Origin: Neurospora intermedia
Lineage: Eukaryota; Ascomycota; Sordariomycetes; Sordariales; Sordariaceae
DNA length: 64,000 bases
NCBI GenBank assembly: GCA_037102815.1
Contig: BTPP01000002.1
Location: 3,534,001 to 3,598,000, forward strand
Direction of reading: 5' to 3'
How positions within the stretch are numbered: position 1 is the stretch's first letter; each line of letters starts with the position of its first letter. The position numbers and the translations under genes were made by a program. The notes below the pieces were generated by a model. It did not search any database and was not told the origin of the DNA. It worked only from the letters and a program-made list of their open reading frames with translations. This document shows positions 1 to 11,400 of the stretch, in pieces.

Positions 1-309
1 GCGGAGCCGCGCTTCAGATCTGCCCGTCCTTCTTCAAACGGTTTTGGGCTTGTTGAGTTGGCGGTAACGCTACGTCTCGGGTCGACGACATCCCTGGCCG
101 CCCTTCTTCCCTGGATCGGATCTCTCCTTGACTGGGTACGGAATTCAGTGTTTTCCTCACTGGCTTATGCTGTGTTTCTTCACAACGGCAAAGACTGCCT
201 CATCCATACATAGTCGCAACGTGTCGCCTGAGCAGCAACCAAAGAACGGCATCTCTTGCTCCTCCACACCGGCGATTCTAGGTCGTCGTGGGCCTTCCTC
301 CGCGCAGCC
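1..309. other. Upstream region and 5' leader of the NIPA gene
   Basis: This stretch has no convincing coding frame. It is rich in pyrimidines near the gene, as is usual for filamentous-fungal leaders, and probably carries the promoter and 5' UTR of the magnesium transporter gene that follows. The transporter frame is open upstream to about 256 without a better ATG. Confidence 0.4.
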
Positions 310-2764
310 ATGGACCAAGCTGCGCAAATACTCGAAGTGGCGCATCATGTATACGCTCGTGCAGATGATGGTGCGGACCTGCATGCCACTCGACCGCCCT
401 CCTACAAAATCATCGGCATCCTTCTCGCCGTCGGTTCCGGCTTCTTTATCGGTACCTCCTTCGTAGTCAAGAAGATGGGCTTACTAAAAGCCAACGAGAA
501 GTACAACGAGGTAGCCGGTGAGGGTTACGGATACCTCAAGAACGCTTGGTGGTGGGCGGGCATGATCCTCATGCTGATAGGGGAGCTTTTGAACTTTGCC
601 GCTTACATGTTCGTGGACGCCATCTTGGTCACCCCTCTCGGCGCCCTCTCCGTCGTCGTCGCTACTGTCGGATCCGCCATAGTCCTCAAGGAACGGCTGA
701 GTATGATCGGCAAGGTTTCTTGTTTTCTGTGCATTGTCGGCTCCGTCGTCATTGTCCTGAACGCACCGCAAGAGTCCGCTGTCGCCAACATTCAGCAGTT
801 TCAGCAATTCGTCGTCACGCCAAGCTTTCTGTCATATGCCGGTGTCATTGTTCTGGGCGCAGTAATTGCGGCCTGGTATGCTGGCCCCAGATGGGGAAAT
901 AAGAACATGTTGGTATACATTTCCATCTGCAGTTGGATTGGTGGTCTCAGTGTCGTCTCTACTCAGGGCTTGGGTTCGGCCATCGTTGCTCAGGCCGGAG
1001 GTGAGGCACAATTCAAGGGATGGTTCATCTACATTGTTATTATCTTTTTCATTGCCAGTCTTTTGACTGAGCTGATTTACTTGAACGTAAGTCCCGCTGG
1101 TTGTCTCAGTTTTCCGACTGACTTCATACTTACGCTCCTTACAGAAAGCGCTAAACTTGTTCAATGCCGCCATGGTTACTCCAACCTATTACGTGTACTT
1201 CACTAGCACGACCATCATTACTTCGGCCGTCCTGTTCAAGGGCTTCAAGGGCACCGCTGTCTCGATCGTCACTGTGGTCTTCGGTTTCTTGACAATCTGT
1301 TCTGGTGTCGTTCTCCTCCAGCTATCCAAATCCGCCAAAGATGTGCCCGATGCCGCTGTCCTTTCCGGAGACCTGGACCAGATTCGCACCGTCGCAGAGC
1401 AGGAACAGCCCGAAACCGAGCCAAAGGCCGACGCCCTCAGAGGTGCCGCTGCAATTGTCAGACGTTTATCGTCGGCCAAGCAGCAGAAGATGGAGATGGA
1501 AGAACTGAAGCGATTACACGAAGAAAAGATGAGGGAGGCACTTGAGACAGTTGGCGAAGACGGTCCTGTGTACGAATGGGATGGGCTAAGGCGAAGAAAG
1601 ACGGTATTGGGAAGCAACTCGGCAAGTCAGCGATCAAGAGCTACGACCTCGGCAACCTTCCAACTTCCGATGCCGACACCACACCCGCCCCTCGGATGGT
1701 CGCATTTCCCGACCGAGGAAGAGCTTGCTGCAGCCGCTAGACCCGCTTCACCTGCCCTCTCTAGTATTGTCGGCACTATCCGCAACCGAGCGCGCAGCGT
1801 CCTCCTCCCTGGCCACCCGAACTTTCGTCCCACTTCAGCATCCAACAAGGTGCAAAGTCCTATGCACCCCGTTCAGCTGACCGAGATCGCAGTACCGGCG
1901 CACGACTTTGACGAGGAAACAGGCTATTACCCACCAGGATCCGCTGCCGGGCCCTCCTCCAAGGGATATATGTACGACAGACCAGGAAGCAGAGGTAGTA
2001 TCTCCAGTTCCGGGCGTCGAGTACAATTTTCTACCGATGCCAACCACCCATCTAGCAGCACGCTCGCCGCTCCTCTAGCTCCTCCTCCCCTACGAACACC
2101 AACGGGCGCCACCAGGCAGTTTTCCTTCCAGAGCGTCTTCAAGCGCGGCGATCGACGTAGCCAGCACGCCCACACGCAAAGCGACGGCGCCAACTCGCAC
2201 AAATCCTCTCACTCCTCCGACAAGCAGGACAGAGATAAGCTGACCACTCACCGCGGCCTCTCCACGCCACACATAAGACGGGGCGCATCCGAGGAGGAGA
2301 CGTTAGGGCTCGTCAGGGGCGACTCGCGCGACTTCCGGACCACGCCGCGCACATCGAAGCATTATGACGACGACGATGGCGACGACGGGTCCGAAGAGTT
2401 TGAGGAGGTCGGGCAGTATATGGACGAGAAGCAATCGCGGTATGGCCCAAGCATCACGCATAGTCCGCCGCGTGCTCCAGGAGTCACCGGAGTAGGAGGG
2501 GCTAGAGAGCAGCAATATCCCGGTGGGGAAGAGGAGGATATGGAAAAGGAGCATACTGAGCATATGGAAAGTGGTGGGCAGGGTCAATCACAGGGACAAG
2601 GACAGCAGCAAAGGCCAGATAGGAGCGACATCAATTCGTACCGGGAACGTTTGCGAAGGCTCAGGGAGCATGAACGTCACAGCGACAACAACGGGAGTGG
2701 GTCGGGTCCGTCGTCGCCTTCAAAGTCGACTTCGAATCGTGGAGATCGTGGCGGCTTCATCTGA
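310..2764 (+). CDS. NIPA-family magnesium transporter (DUF803), 798 aa
   Basis: Two exons, 310-1086 and 1145-2764, joined across a 58-bp GTAAGT/CAG intron; the junction restores the conserved stretch LNKALNLFNAAMVTPTYYV. Residues about 33-320 form the multi-helix NIPA/DUF803 core: an opening helix with GSGFFIGTSFVVKKMGL, the WWWAGM segment and the PLGALSVVV helix are all typical. NIPA proteins are membrane Mg2+ transporters or channels in the plasma membrane or endosomes (family knowledge). Residues about 320-798 form a very long, presumably cytosolic tail rich in Ser, Pro, Gln and Arg, with acidic patches; such tails are common in filamentous fungi but absent from animal NIPAs. The start at 310 (MDQAAQ) was chosen because it precedes the first helix at the usual distance. 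The family call is firm; the exact substrate is inferred. Confidence 0.9.
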
Positions 2765-4328
2765 TCTGCTTTGATTCCGGTACACATTGGGTTAAACCCA
2801 ATAAAGGTCGGAGGAAAACAACTGCGAGTTGGGATCGGCCGGGATCAGACGAGGCAAGAGGGACGGAGTACAACAACAGCGGCAGCGGGAAAGGAACAAA
2901 GCCCCTTTTTTTTGTTGATACCCCCCATTGAGACGGAACGAAACGACACGAGTAACGAAGGCTCGCTTATATGTTTGCATACACATTCTTACTTTCTTGA
3001 TTATGATATCTCACCACCTTTGTACACGATCCATGCATACATGCCTACAGCGCCTTGTACATGTGGCCGTACGTCGGTCGAGACTTATATAGCTGGCATG
3101 GGTGGGACTATCTTACGATGGAGGAAGGCAGGGAGGGTTGGGGGAAAAGGGCTTATGATGTATGAGATTATGACATGTTTATCTCTCGGTTATGATGACG
3201 GAAAAAGGGTCGGCTTTTTCTTATATGTGATATAGCACATACGGAGGGATGTTGTTCCTTTAGGGTTATTAGATGACTAGCAAATCAACTCGGGCCAGCA
3301 TGAAACCGATGTAGAGGTGAAATACCGGATTTCTTCTTCAGCGTGTACGGAAGCGATTAGAGATGTCGTCTGATATTCATACCTAATGTTTGTGAGAAGA
3401 ACCTTGATGGCTGGCCTGACCGCGGGGTTCACGATACATTTACACTACAGGTAGAATACCTCGTGAGTATCATGAGCATGCAATGCCAATTGTAAGGCAA
3501 CCACAAGAGTGAGTCGCTGTTAGGGTCCTAACAATATGCTGGTTGGTGACTGTACACAATCATCTCTTACCGTGATGTCCTGACAGTGATGCCGAGGGAA
3601 CAAGCTGACTTCTAGAATGTTCCCATTTGGGTGGTTTACAAATGCAGGTGGTTTAAGCGAGGTAGCAGTCCCTCCCTGTTGTTACTGTACCTTGGTAAAA
3701 CGCTACGCCGCACTAACAGAAACACTGATCAGATACTGTCGTCCCGTCTATCCGGCCCCTGCCGGGATGTGGATCAAGACCCCAGATTCCCCAACAGCTA
3801 ACAGCCCCAAGAACCCCACCACGTCGCGGCAGCTTCAGATGAACTCCGAATCTCTTCATCAGTTTCCTCTTTCTACCTCGAACCCTCAAAACATTCTGGT
3901 GTCAATTGATCGATATATCCCCGCAGTTCCGTCTGTGTGAACGGCCGCCCAGGATCCGCAAGCTTCTTCGCAAGTCTTCCCCGGACCCCAAGGTATGCGC
4001 CAACCGTTGCTCGGCCCCATATTCAAGCGTCACTGTCCTCCTCCTTGAGGACACTCGTATCTACCTCTTCCGACTTCCGACCTCGTGCTCTTCTCGTCGC
4101 CTAGACCGCCGAATTTACTTGGCGACTCCTACTCGAGTTTCAATTGCATTTCTCCAGCTAGGCGACAGCTGTCCAAAATCAAATCCAAGCCATTTTCCCT
4201 GCCTCCGTTTCTTACCTTCCTTCTCCTCTAGACCAGCAAGTCTTTTCGCGGAAACAAAAGCAGCACCTCTTCCCAGCCGAGATACCAGCGCGTACGAATT
4301 TCATCAAGCAGCGACAGTCATCAACAAG
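2765..4328. other. Intergenic: NIPA 3' UTR and CHIP promoter/leader
   Basis: An AATAAA hexamer at 2800-2805, shortly after the NIPA stop, is a plausible polyadenylation signal. The middle (about 3200-3900) shows no gene. The stretch 3900-4328 is CT-rich and lacks an in-frame ATG before the CHIP start, as expected of a 5' UTR. Confidence 0.4.
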
Positions 4329-5453
4329 ATGTCAGGACAATCCTCACTAGCCCTCAAAGAGGAGGGTAACCGCCACTTCCAAAAAGGCGACTACGTCGCT
4401 GCCGAGGCGTTGTACACCAAGGCGCAAGTCCTTCCTTCTGCTCCTCCCGCTCCCTCCATCCGAGTCCCATTCCCCATCATCCTCAACACCACTACCACAC
4501 ATCTCTCTCGGCCCAACCCAAAAAAAAAAAAACCATACCAAAACTAACAGCCCCCCTTTGTTTTAAATCACACAGAATCCTCGCTGACCCCACCAACCCC
4601 CTCCTCTACACCAACCGCGCCATGGCCCGCCTCAAAATGTCTCGCTGGGACTCGGTAATCGAAGACTGCGAGGAATGTCTCCGCCTGTCCTCCTCCTCCA
4701 GTACCAGTACTTCTGGCGGCAGCAGCAAAAACTTCAAAGCCCTCTACTACCTCTCGCAAGCGCACCTCCCGCTCAAAAACTACGACCAAGCCGTCGCCTA
4801 CGCGCTAGAAGCGCACAAGATCTGCGCAGAGACGCACGACAAGAGTTTAGCGGCCGTGACGAGCCAGGTGCTCAAGTGCAAGAAGGAGAGGTGGGAGCAC
4901 AGGGAGAAGTTGCGGAAGAGGGAAGAACAGGAACTGGAGGGCGAGGTGGTGGAGATGCTGAGGAGGGAGATGGATGGGTTGTTGAAGACGACTACGTCTA
5001 GTGAGGGTGGGGATGATGAGGAGGAGAGGAAAGAGACGGAAAAGATGTACGAGGAGAAAATCGAGAGGATACGAGCCGTCTTTGAAAGGGCGAGGGATAA
5101 GGAGAACCAGCGAAGACCGAATCCGCCAGATTGGGCGATTGATGATATCAGTTTTCAGGTCATGGTTGATCCTGTGATGGTGGGGTTTTTTTTTTCTCTC
5201 TTTTCCCCTCCCTCTTACTCTTTCTTCTACACAGGTCTTTTGGGTGGGGTAATGACTGACTTTTGTTACCAAAACACAGACGAAAACAGGCAAATCCTAC
5301 GAACGCGCATCCATCGAGGAACACCTCCGAAGAAGCGAGACGGATCCGCTGACGAGAACACCCCTGACCATCAAGGATCTGCTGCCCAACATCGACCTCA
5401 AGCACGCTTGCGAGGAGTTCTTGAATGAGAACGGGTGGGCGGTTGATTGGTAG
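4329..5453 (+). CDS. STUB1: CHIP/STUB1-like TPR + U-box E3 ubiquitin ligase, 290 aa
   Basis: Three exons: 4329-4423, 4576-5179 and 5280-5453. Residues about 6-125 are TPR repeats that in this family clamp the C-terminal EEVD of Hsp70/Hsp90 (LKEEGNRHFQKGDYVAAEAL, then LYTNRAMARLKM). A charged helical linker follows (about 125-210), then a C-terminal U-box (about 217-288) with SFQVMVDPVM, SYERASIEEHL and the closing NENGWAVDW. CHIP ubiquitinates chaperone-bound misfolded clients in the cytosol. Length and domain order match animal CHIP (about 300 aa). The first intron uses a GC donor (listed separately); only that reading gives the in-frame KAILADP junction. The second intron has a GTGGGG donor followed at once by a T-run. 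The start ATG (AAG before ATG) opens directly into the TPR region. Confidence 0.92.
4424..4575 (+). other. GC-AG intron in the CHIP gene
   Basis: The donor reads GGC|GCAAGT and the acceptor CACACAG|A, 152 bp. Splicing gives Lys-Ala(GC+A)-Ile-Leu-Ala-Asp in the conserved TPR. Splicing at the nearby GT (4428) would run into a stop within four codons of exon 2. A poly-A run lies inside the intron at about 4520-4531. Confidence 0.85.
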
Positions 5454-6543
5454 AAGCAGCGATCGTTTGATAGTAGGTTACGGTCTTACGATCCTACTCA
5501 CCTGGCCTTGAATTCAGTTTGGAAAAGTCAGTCATTGTTTGGGAACTCTTGGGGTAGAAGCGTTCCGTTCAATTTTGTTATAATAATCAGTGCATAGCAG
5601 AGCGGTGTTTCTGGGAGTCGTTGTTTTAATTTACAAGCCTATTCGGCTGATAAGCGTGTGATTGCGCTCATTGCGCTTCAGCTGCTAGGTAAATCACATC
5701 GGCTTCGTATTATGCCTCTGGACATACATCTAATTGATGAGAGCCTGAGGACACTACTCATCAACAATCCAAGCAGAGTGTGCCAGTGACAAGACATATA
5801 TTCCACGACTTAGGTACTCCCAACTTCGTTTACGCCTCCTGTCAATCCCTAAATCTCATGCAGCTACAAAATCATGCTAACCCAGCCATACACAGTATAC
5901 ACATCCATATGAGCCTCCCAACCCCAGGCTGAAATCAAAAACAACACCAGACATCCAGCTTTCCAGATAGCCATCCATCCTCCCTCCCACGCCAATATAC
6001 GGCCAATATCTTACATACTCAACACAACAATGAACAGAAGAAAATATGGTGGTTTGCTCGGCCTGGCCGCCGCCCATGGTATCCCAGCCCCATCAGTCAG
6101 ATCAACAACTCCTCGGTTCCCAGCCTCGAATACGAAATCAAATTAATGTAAAGCACCAATCCAAGTCTCCGCGCTTCATCAAAGAAGAAGCGTACCTCCA
6201 GCGAGTAGAGGTGCCAAACTGTAAAAGGAAAATATAGACAGTCCAAAACCCGAAAACACCTGAGAGGCGTACGGGAAGCATGAACAAGAAAAAAATGATG
6301 CAAAGTAAGTGGGTAAAAAGCATCGCACCGCGGGCCATAGGCGCGAGTACCAATTTGATTTCCTCCCACAACATTTGGTGACGGGACCTCAATCTCACCG
6401 TTCCCTCTCCTCTCATAGACGGCATGGCCTCGTTATTTTTGTTTTGTTTGGTGTAGTTGGAGAGACCATCTGCTCCGGATGAAGGCGTATATCTTGAATA
6501 CGTATGTTCGTTGTGGCATGGTTTTATTGCAATTTGTACATTA
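5454..6543. other. Convergent 3' region between CHIP and the SH3 gene
   Basis: The two flanking genes end toward each other across about 1.1 kb of AT-richer DNA. No coding frame here shows family similarity. It probably holds both 3' UTRs and terminators. Confidence 0.4.
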
Positions 6544-8448
6544 TTAATATGCCTGCCCTAGCGGTGTCTCATTGCTCACTGGTGGCGGGGGAGCAGGGGA
6601 GGCGGTTCGCGAATCTGGGCGGTACTCCTGGGCAACCGGGCTGGGGCCGGGAGGTGTCATCCGTCGACTTGCGGTCACCGGGCTCTGCGTGCCGTGTGTG
6701 ATGGGGCGGTCAACGGGCGAGCCGGGGTTTCCGTTCTGCACCGGGCTCATAGGTCCATTATGGGGCATCATTGGCCCAGCGGGAGACTGTGGTCGAGAGA
6801 ACGAGCCGGGAGGTGGTGGGCCGCGAGGATTCATGAATTTGGTATTAATCGGTCCAGGGCCAGGACGTCCGCCGTTCGGTCCACCTTGAGGAGGTCCGCG
6901 GGGAGACCCGCCAGGACCACGAGATCCTCCGTTAGGACCATATCCAGGCCCGCCATTCGGGCTCATAGGTCCATTGCCAGGTCCTCCAGGCCCATAGTTA
7001 GGCCTGACTGGAGGCCCGCGGGGACCAGGGCCGCCCTGCGGGGGCCGTGATTTCACGGGACGCGCGGACAAGCAAGTCCGGGGAACAACGCCCTGTTGAG
7101 ACCGGTCGAGTCGAATGCAAAGTGCCCAGCCATCGTCGTACTCGTGCAGAAGACGAACGAGCTGTCCAGCCTGAAGAGCCATTTCATCTTCCAGGGTTGG
7201 CCTGAAGTCGAGCTGGACACGATGGACAGTGGACTGTGCAGGTCCTCCAGCGGCAGCAATGGCGGCAGCGCTAGCAGATGGCCCAGGTGATAGGCCAGGG
7301 CTAACAGTGTTGACGCTGTACTCGGTTCCAGCAGGGCTAGGCGGGTGGGCGTTCAACGGCAGAGGTTGGGGCTTGGTCAGATCAAGAGGTTTGAATCCAT
7401 CGTTCCGGATGGAAGTTTTCCGAGTTAGACCGCCAGCAGCAGCACCCGCGACAGCTCCAGCCGCACCAGCGGAGACAGGCGAGTCGCCAGCCGGGCTGAC
7501 TGGCGAAGACTCTTCGGGAATTTGCTGATTATCACCGAATGGGTTGAAGCTCGCACTAGTGCCGGGTCTTTCGCCAGCGGTCTGTGTCGAGCTGACAGTC
7601 GGACGCTCCCAAGCGCTAGCTCCTGCAGGACGGCTGAGGGGGGACCCAGGTACGTTCGAGCTGGGGTTCATCATGTTGGCGCGGCTGGTTCTCCTTTCTG
7701 GAACTTCGGTGGGCATGAACTGACTGGCGGGTCGCAAGCTCAATTGCGGGGCGGCGGCCGGGGCTTTGATCTCGTTCTTGTCGGAAAAGGGACCGTTGAT
7801 CTTTTCGTCATCTGCCAGGCGTTGCTTCTCTGCTTCCATCTGGCGTTTTCGCTTTGTGAAGAGGAGCCACACCAGCAGTAAGACAGCCAGCAAACCAGCC
7901 AACACACCAATGGCAATACCGGCTGTGGCAGCACTACTGGTCCCTTGCTGAGTGTTGCTTGCGGCGGTGGCCGTTGGAGTAGCAGTTGCGGATGTGGCTG
8001 CTCCAAGACTCATAGATGTCGGCGACGCAACCGCCAAGGTAGACTCAAGATCGAGGGCTCCTGTTGACCTGATCTCATCCGTCATGACGTCTGATGGGAG
8101 CAATTCTGCAGGCGCTGATGACACTGGTGATTCTGGCGCCTTGGTGGTGAAAGCTTTCAACAACGTGGTGGATGGCGGGGCGGCGCTGCGGTGTGTAGTG
8201 GTGTGCGCAGTCGTGGTCGCAGGGGCAGCTTCAGCGGTCAGAGGAGGCCCGTTGGTCGCAATGGTTTCCTGGGCAGTAGCTGTCGCCCAAAAGTTCTCGT
8301 CGGTCACTGTTTGCGCAACTCTAGTGGTGAAAGCCTCCGTTTTTTGTTCGGGGAGAAATACATTGTTCCAAAATGACTTGACGTCGTCCCAGGCCTTGCG
8401 CTCCAAGTGATGATGCGCATGGCGCACATGAATCCTATGGTCCGACAT
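6544..8448 (-). CDS. Single-pass membrane protein with SH3 domain (Fus1-like architecture), 634 aa
   Basis: One uninterrupted frame. The N-terminal 170 residues are rich in Ser, Thr and Ala, like a glycosylated outer region, but without an obvious cleavable signal peptide. Residues about 175-197 form a strong membrane helix (GVLAGLLAVLLLVWLLFTKRKR) with the stop-transfer charges on the C-terminal side. A disordered cytosolic linker leads to an SH3 domain at about 407-466: VQLDFRPTLEDEMALQAGQL, YDDGWALCIRL and GVVPRTCL carry the RT-loop acids, the Trp and the ALYDY-like strand (here LDFRP). The last 160 residues are a Gly/Pro-rich low-complexity tail. One membrane pass followed by SH3 recalls yeast Fus1, which scaffolds at cell-fusion sites; that function is inference only. 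The start at 8448 is the first ATG of the frame. Confidence 0.8.
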   Translation of the reverse strand: MSDHRIHVRHAHHHLERKAWDDVKSFWNNVFLPEQKTEAFTTRVAQTVTDENFWATATAQETIATNGPPLTAEAAPATTTAHTTTHRSAAPPSTTLLKAFTTKAPESPVSSAPAELLPSDVMTDEIRSTGALDLESTLAVASPTSMSLGAATSATATPTATAASNTQQGTSSAATAGIAIGVLAGLLAVLLLVWLLFTKRKRQMEAEKQRLADDEKINGPFSDKNEIKAPAAAPQLSLRPASQFMPTEVPERRTSRANMMNPSSNVPGSPLSRPAGASAWERPTVSSTQTAGERPGTSASFNPFGDNQQIPEESSPVSPAGDSPVSAGAAGAVAGAAAGGLTRKTSIRNDGFKPLDLTKPQPLPLNAHPPSPAGTEYSVNTVSPGLSPGPSASAAAIAAAGGPAQSTVHRVQLDFRPTLEDEMALQAGQLVRLLHEYDDGWALCIRLDRSQQGVVPRTCLSARPVKSRPPQGGPGPRGPPVRPNYGPGGPGNGPMSPNGGPGYGPNGGSRGPGGSPRGPPQGGPNGGRPGPGPINTKFMNPRGPPPPGSFSRPQSPAGPMMPHNGPMSPVQNGNPGSPVDRPITHGTQSPVTASRRMTPPGPSPVAQEYRPDSRTASPAPPPPVSNETPLGQAY

Positions 8449-11400
8449 GTTGGGCGAATATCCGTAGAGAGTAGGAGTCGTGATGATTCAGGTAATGGTG
8501 TTGGGTCCCCAGTTCTTCGGATGAAATAATCACGTCGCCCTCGTCTCTCTCTCTCGTCGTCGTCGTCGTTCAAGTAAAGCAGATGTTGGTGTGATGGTGT
8601 CTTCTCGTTTGTGAGAATTGCCTAAAAATGAATGTCTGGTCGAGCGGAAGTCAATCGCTCGTTGTCGTAATGCGAACTTTGATCAGTTGCAAAGAAGGAA
8701 TGGCAAGATATCTAGGGCGTGATATCAAAGTAAAAGGAAGGGAAGGGGCGAGTCAACATGTCACGAGCTCATGATCATGGATGGATCTCAGAGACTCAAC
8801 ACCACGGGGCGAAAAAAGAGAGGCGCGTTCTTCCAACGGAGAAAGTGTGGAAGATGCAGGAGGGAAGAGAAAAAAAAGAGAAGAGGTTGAAGGAGGGATT
8901 GAGAGGCTGAGAGGAGTCGAGAAAATGCCAGCGCAATGTTGGGTTGCAGAGACAGACCGTTCCTGCCCAGTCCTCCTAGCCGACTCCGGCCACCATGCGG
9001 CATGCGGGTCAAGACTTCCCAAGCTGGGGAACCAAGCGAAGCTAAGGTACCTCACAAGTTTGTGTACAATGCACCTACGTATGTGCCTGCCGGGAATTGA
9101 AGGGATCACGTTCACCTTCATCGTTGTGTGGCTTCACTCTAAGATTGTGTTTGATGTTGCTGATCAGTCAACAACTCATAGAAACTTTGCTCGAGTCGTT
9201 TCATTCTCTTGGATCGCAATGAGAGAACCAGTGCCTCTGCGATCTACAATCAGTCGGGTCCCTATCGTCCACTCGTTCTCTCACGCTTACCACCTCCGGA
9301 GGAGCCTGCAATCTGCTCAGGTCCCAGGCGTCTCTGATTGGTGGGCCCTGCTAATCACTCATCAAGCGAAATTGCTGCCAGGGGTCCTGATTGGCTTTTG
9401 GATTCGTGAATCGCAGACCCCATCACTTATTTTTGCGGGGCCGGCGCCGACAAACATCCCCCTGACATCCCCAATAAGTTTGTATTCCGTTCGCTACGTT
9501 AGTTCCCAGGTCTCGGGGACAACGACAAACCCTGACGACTCCTTTCCTCCGCAACACCAAGGCAAAGCGAAAAGACTTTTCCGCTTTCTTTCTCTCGCTT
9601 CGTTTGATCCCGCTCGTGCCGCGTATGCACGACCGATATGCAAGTCATGAGTGTACTGTAGTGGGAAGCTATCGGGTGATGGCAGCAAGCCACAGTTTGC
9701 ACCGTTGCGTTACCAGACGGAACAACGAGCGGATTCTCTTCCTTTGGCTGAGAGGCACCGCGGGGATCGGCAGTTGGATCGAGCCACTCACTGCTGGCCT
9801 CCTGGTCAACTTCTTTTGAACAGTTGAACCCCCGGTAGTCATAAGAAAACTCCGAGCAAACTTCCCACTCCTTCTCCTCCCTTGCGCTGTACATCTTTGT
9901 GGGAGATTGGAGGTCTGAGCAATAGCCCCCTAGCTCTTAACGGCAAGATAGAAACTTGTGATAAGATCGCAATTTGAGCTCGGCTCACGGGACCGCAATG
10001 CTAAGCAACTGATCCCCCAGGTGTAATATCCGCCAGCAAGGACGATCCAAGGACCAAAACCCAATGTTTTGTCGGCTGTCCTGCCCGGACGGGCCCAGTG
10101 CTGGAGGAACCAAAGAGGGCCCCCCCATCGTCCATCACCCCCTGTAATTTCTGAAACGCTTAGCTTAAAGCAAGGGTACCGTTGCCTCGACGCGTTGCCT
10201 CGACGTTGCACTTTAGTCCCTACCTATGCTGGGCCCTGGGGTTGTTTATACTCTTCCCCATTGACATCATCAGTCAACTCGGTCAATTTCGTGGGTGAGG
10301 TGATCATCGTCACAGCCTCAGTGGTAGTCTCTTCAACTTCCTCACACACAATCCGAAATCGGAGCGCGCCCGGCAATGGCACTGGGAAGAAGGCGGTAGT
10401 ACATACATAGTGAGATTGAAGACGTCCATGGGAAATGGGAAGGGGTAAGACGGGCGCGGTAAGCTCGGTTGAAGCCACATGTGAGAGGTTTCACATTGGA
10501 GAATCTTTTATCATTGCAGTATAGCGGAGTGGGAAAAAAAAAGTGATGATCAGAAGGGCCAAAGTTGGGAAATATCCCTCAAAAGCGACCGAAAGGGCCA
10601 AAGACTGACAAACGATGGTACACGGGAACCACGGCTCGCAACATCCATCCCGTGGCACAGCGCCACGTAAGAAGAAGCTGACAAAAGTTACCCTCGAAAC
10701 ACCAGCATGAAGATGTATATATCGTCCAACGCTGGTGTGCTTGTTAGCTCGTTACTCCTAGAGGTAGGATACAGGACGACATCCACCCCAAGTTGTCCTA
10801 AACCTTACAGAGACAGGTTCAGAAGTCAGCTACTGTCTAGTCCAGAAAGCATTGATCGGATTCAACATGAGTTATTGAATATAGTGCAGAGTATACTCCG
10901 GGGAGAGAAACGGATCAATTGGATATGATTAGACATCAAAAATCAGTATCTGACTGTACACTAACAGTTATTTATCCGCACGAACCACTCGATCCAAACT
11001 GAACATACGGGAAGAGCGGGAGGTATCGTAGTGTAGTTAGTGCAGCTCTGAGTAGGAGCAGCGCATAACAAGACAAGGGTAACGCATTGAAACATGAATG
11101 ATGACGGATATAGCGTGTCTTGCACCCTAGTATCGAGTTGCCTGGGATGGTGTAAAGGCATCATGAAATATTGGTCACCCATGTGCATAGTAGCATCGCG
11201 CCGTGTTTGTTCACATTATGGATATACATATATAGTAGCACGACACAGCACAGCAACAGCACAGCGCCATTTTCATGAATAAGATCGACGTCACAATTTT
11301 CGTCAATCGATTTCTCCACTTGACCTATCTATGTGCAGCAAGTGAATGAATATATAGCTCGCAATGCGTGGGTCTACCTGGGGCGATCCAACAACTGCCG

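Noticed and set aside
8781-9650. 289-codon plus-strand frame in the gap upstream of the SH3 gene
   Set aside because: The composition changes abruptly along the frame, it has no recognisable domain, and it occupies the expected promoter of the SH3 gene.
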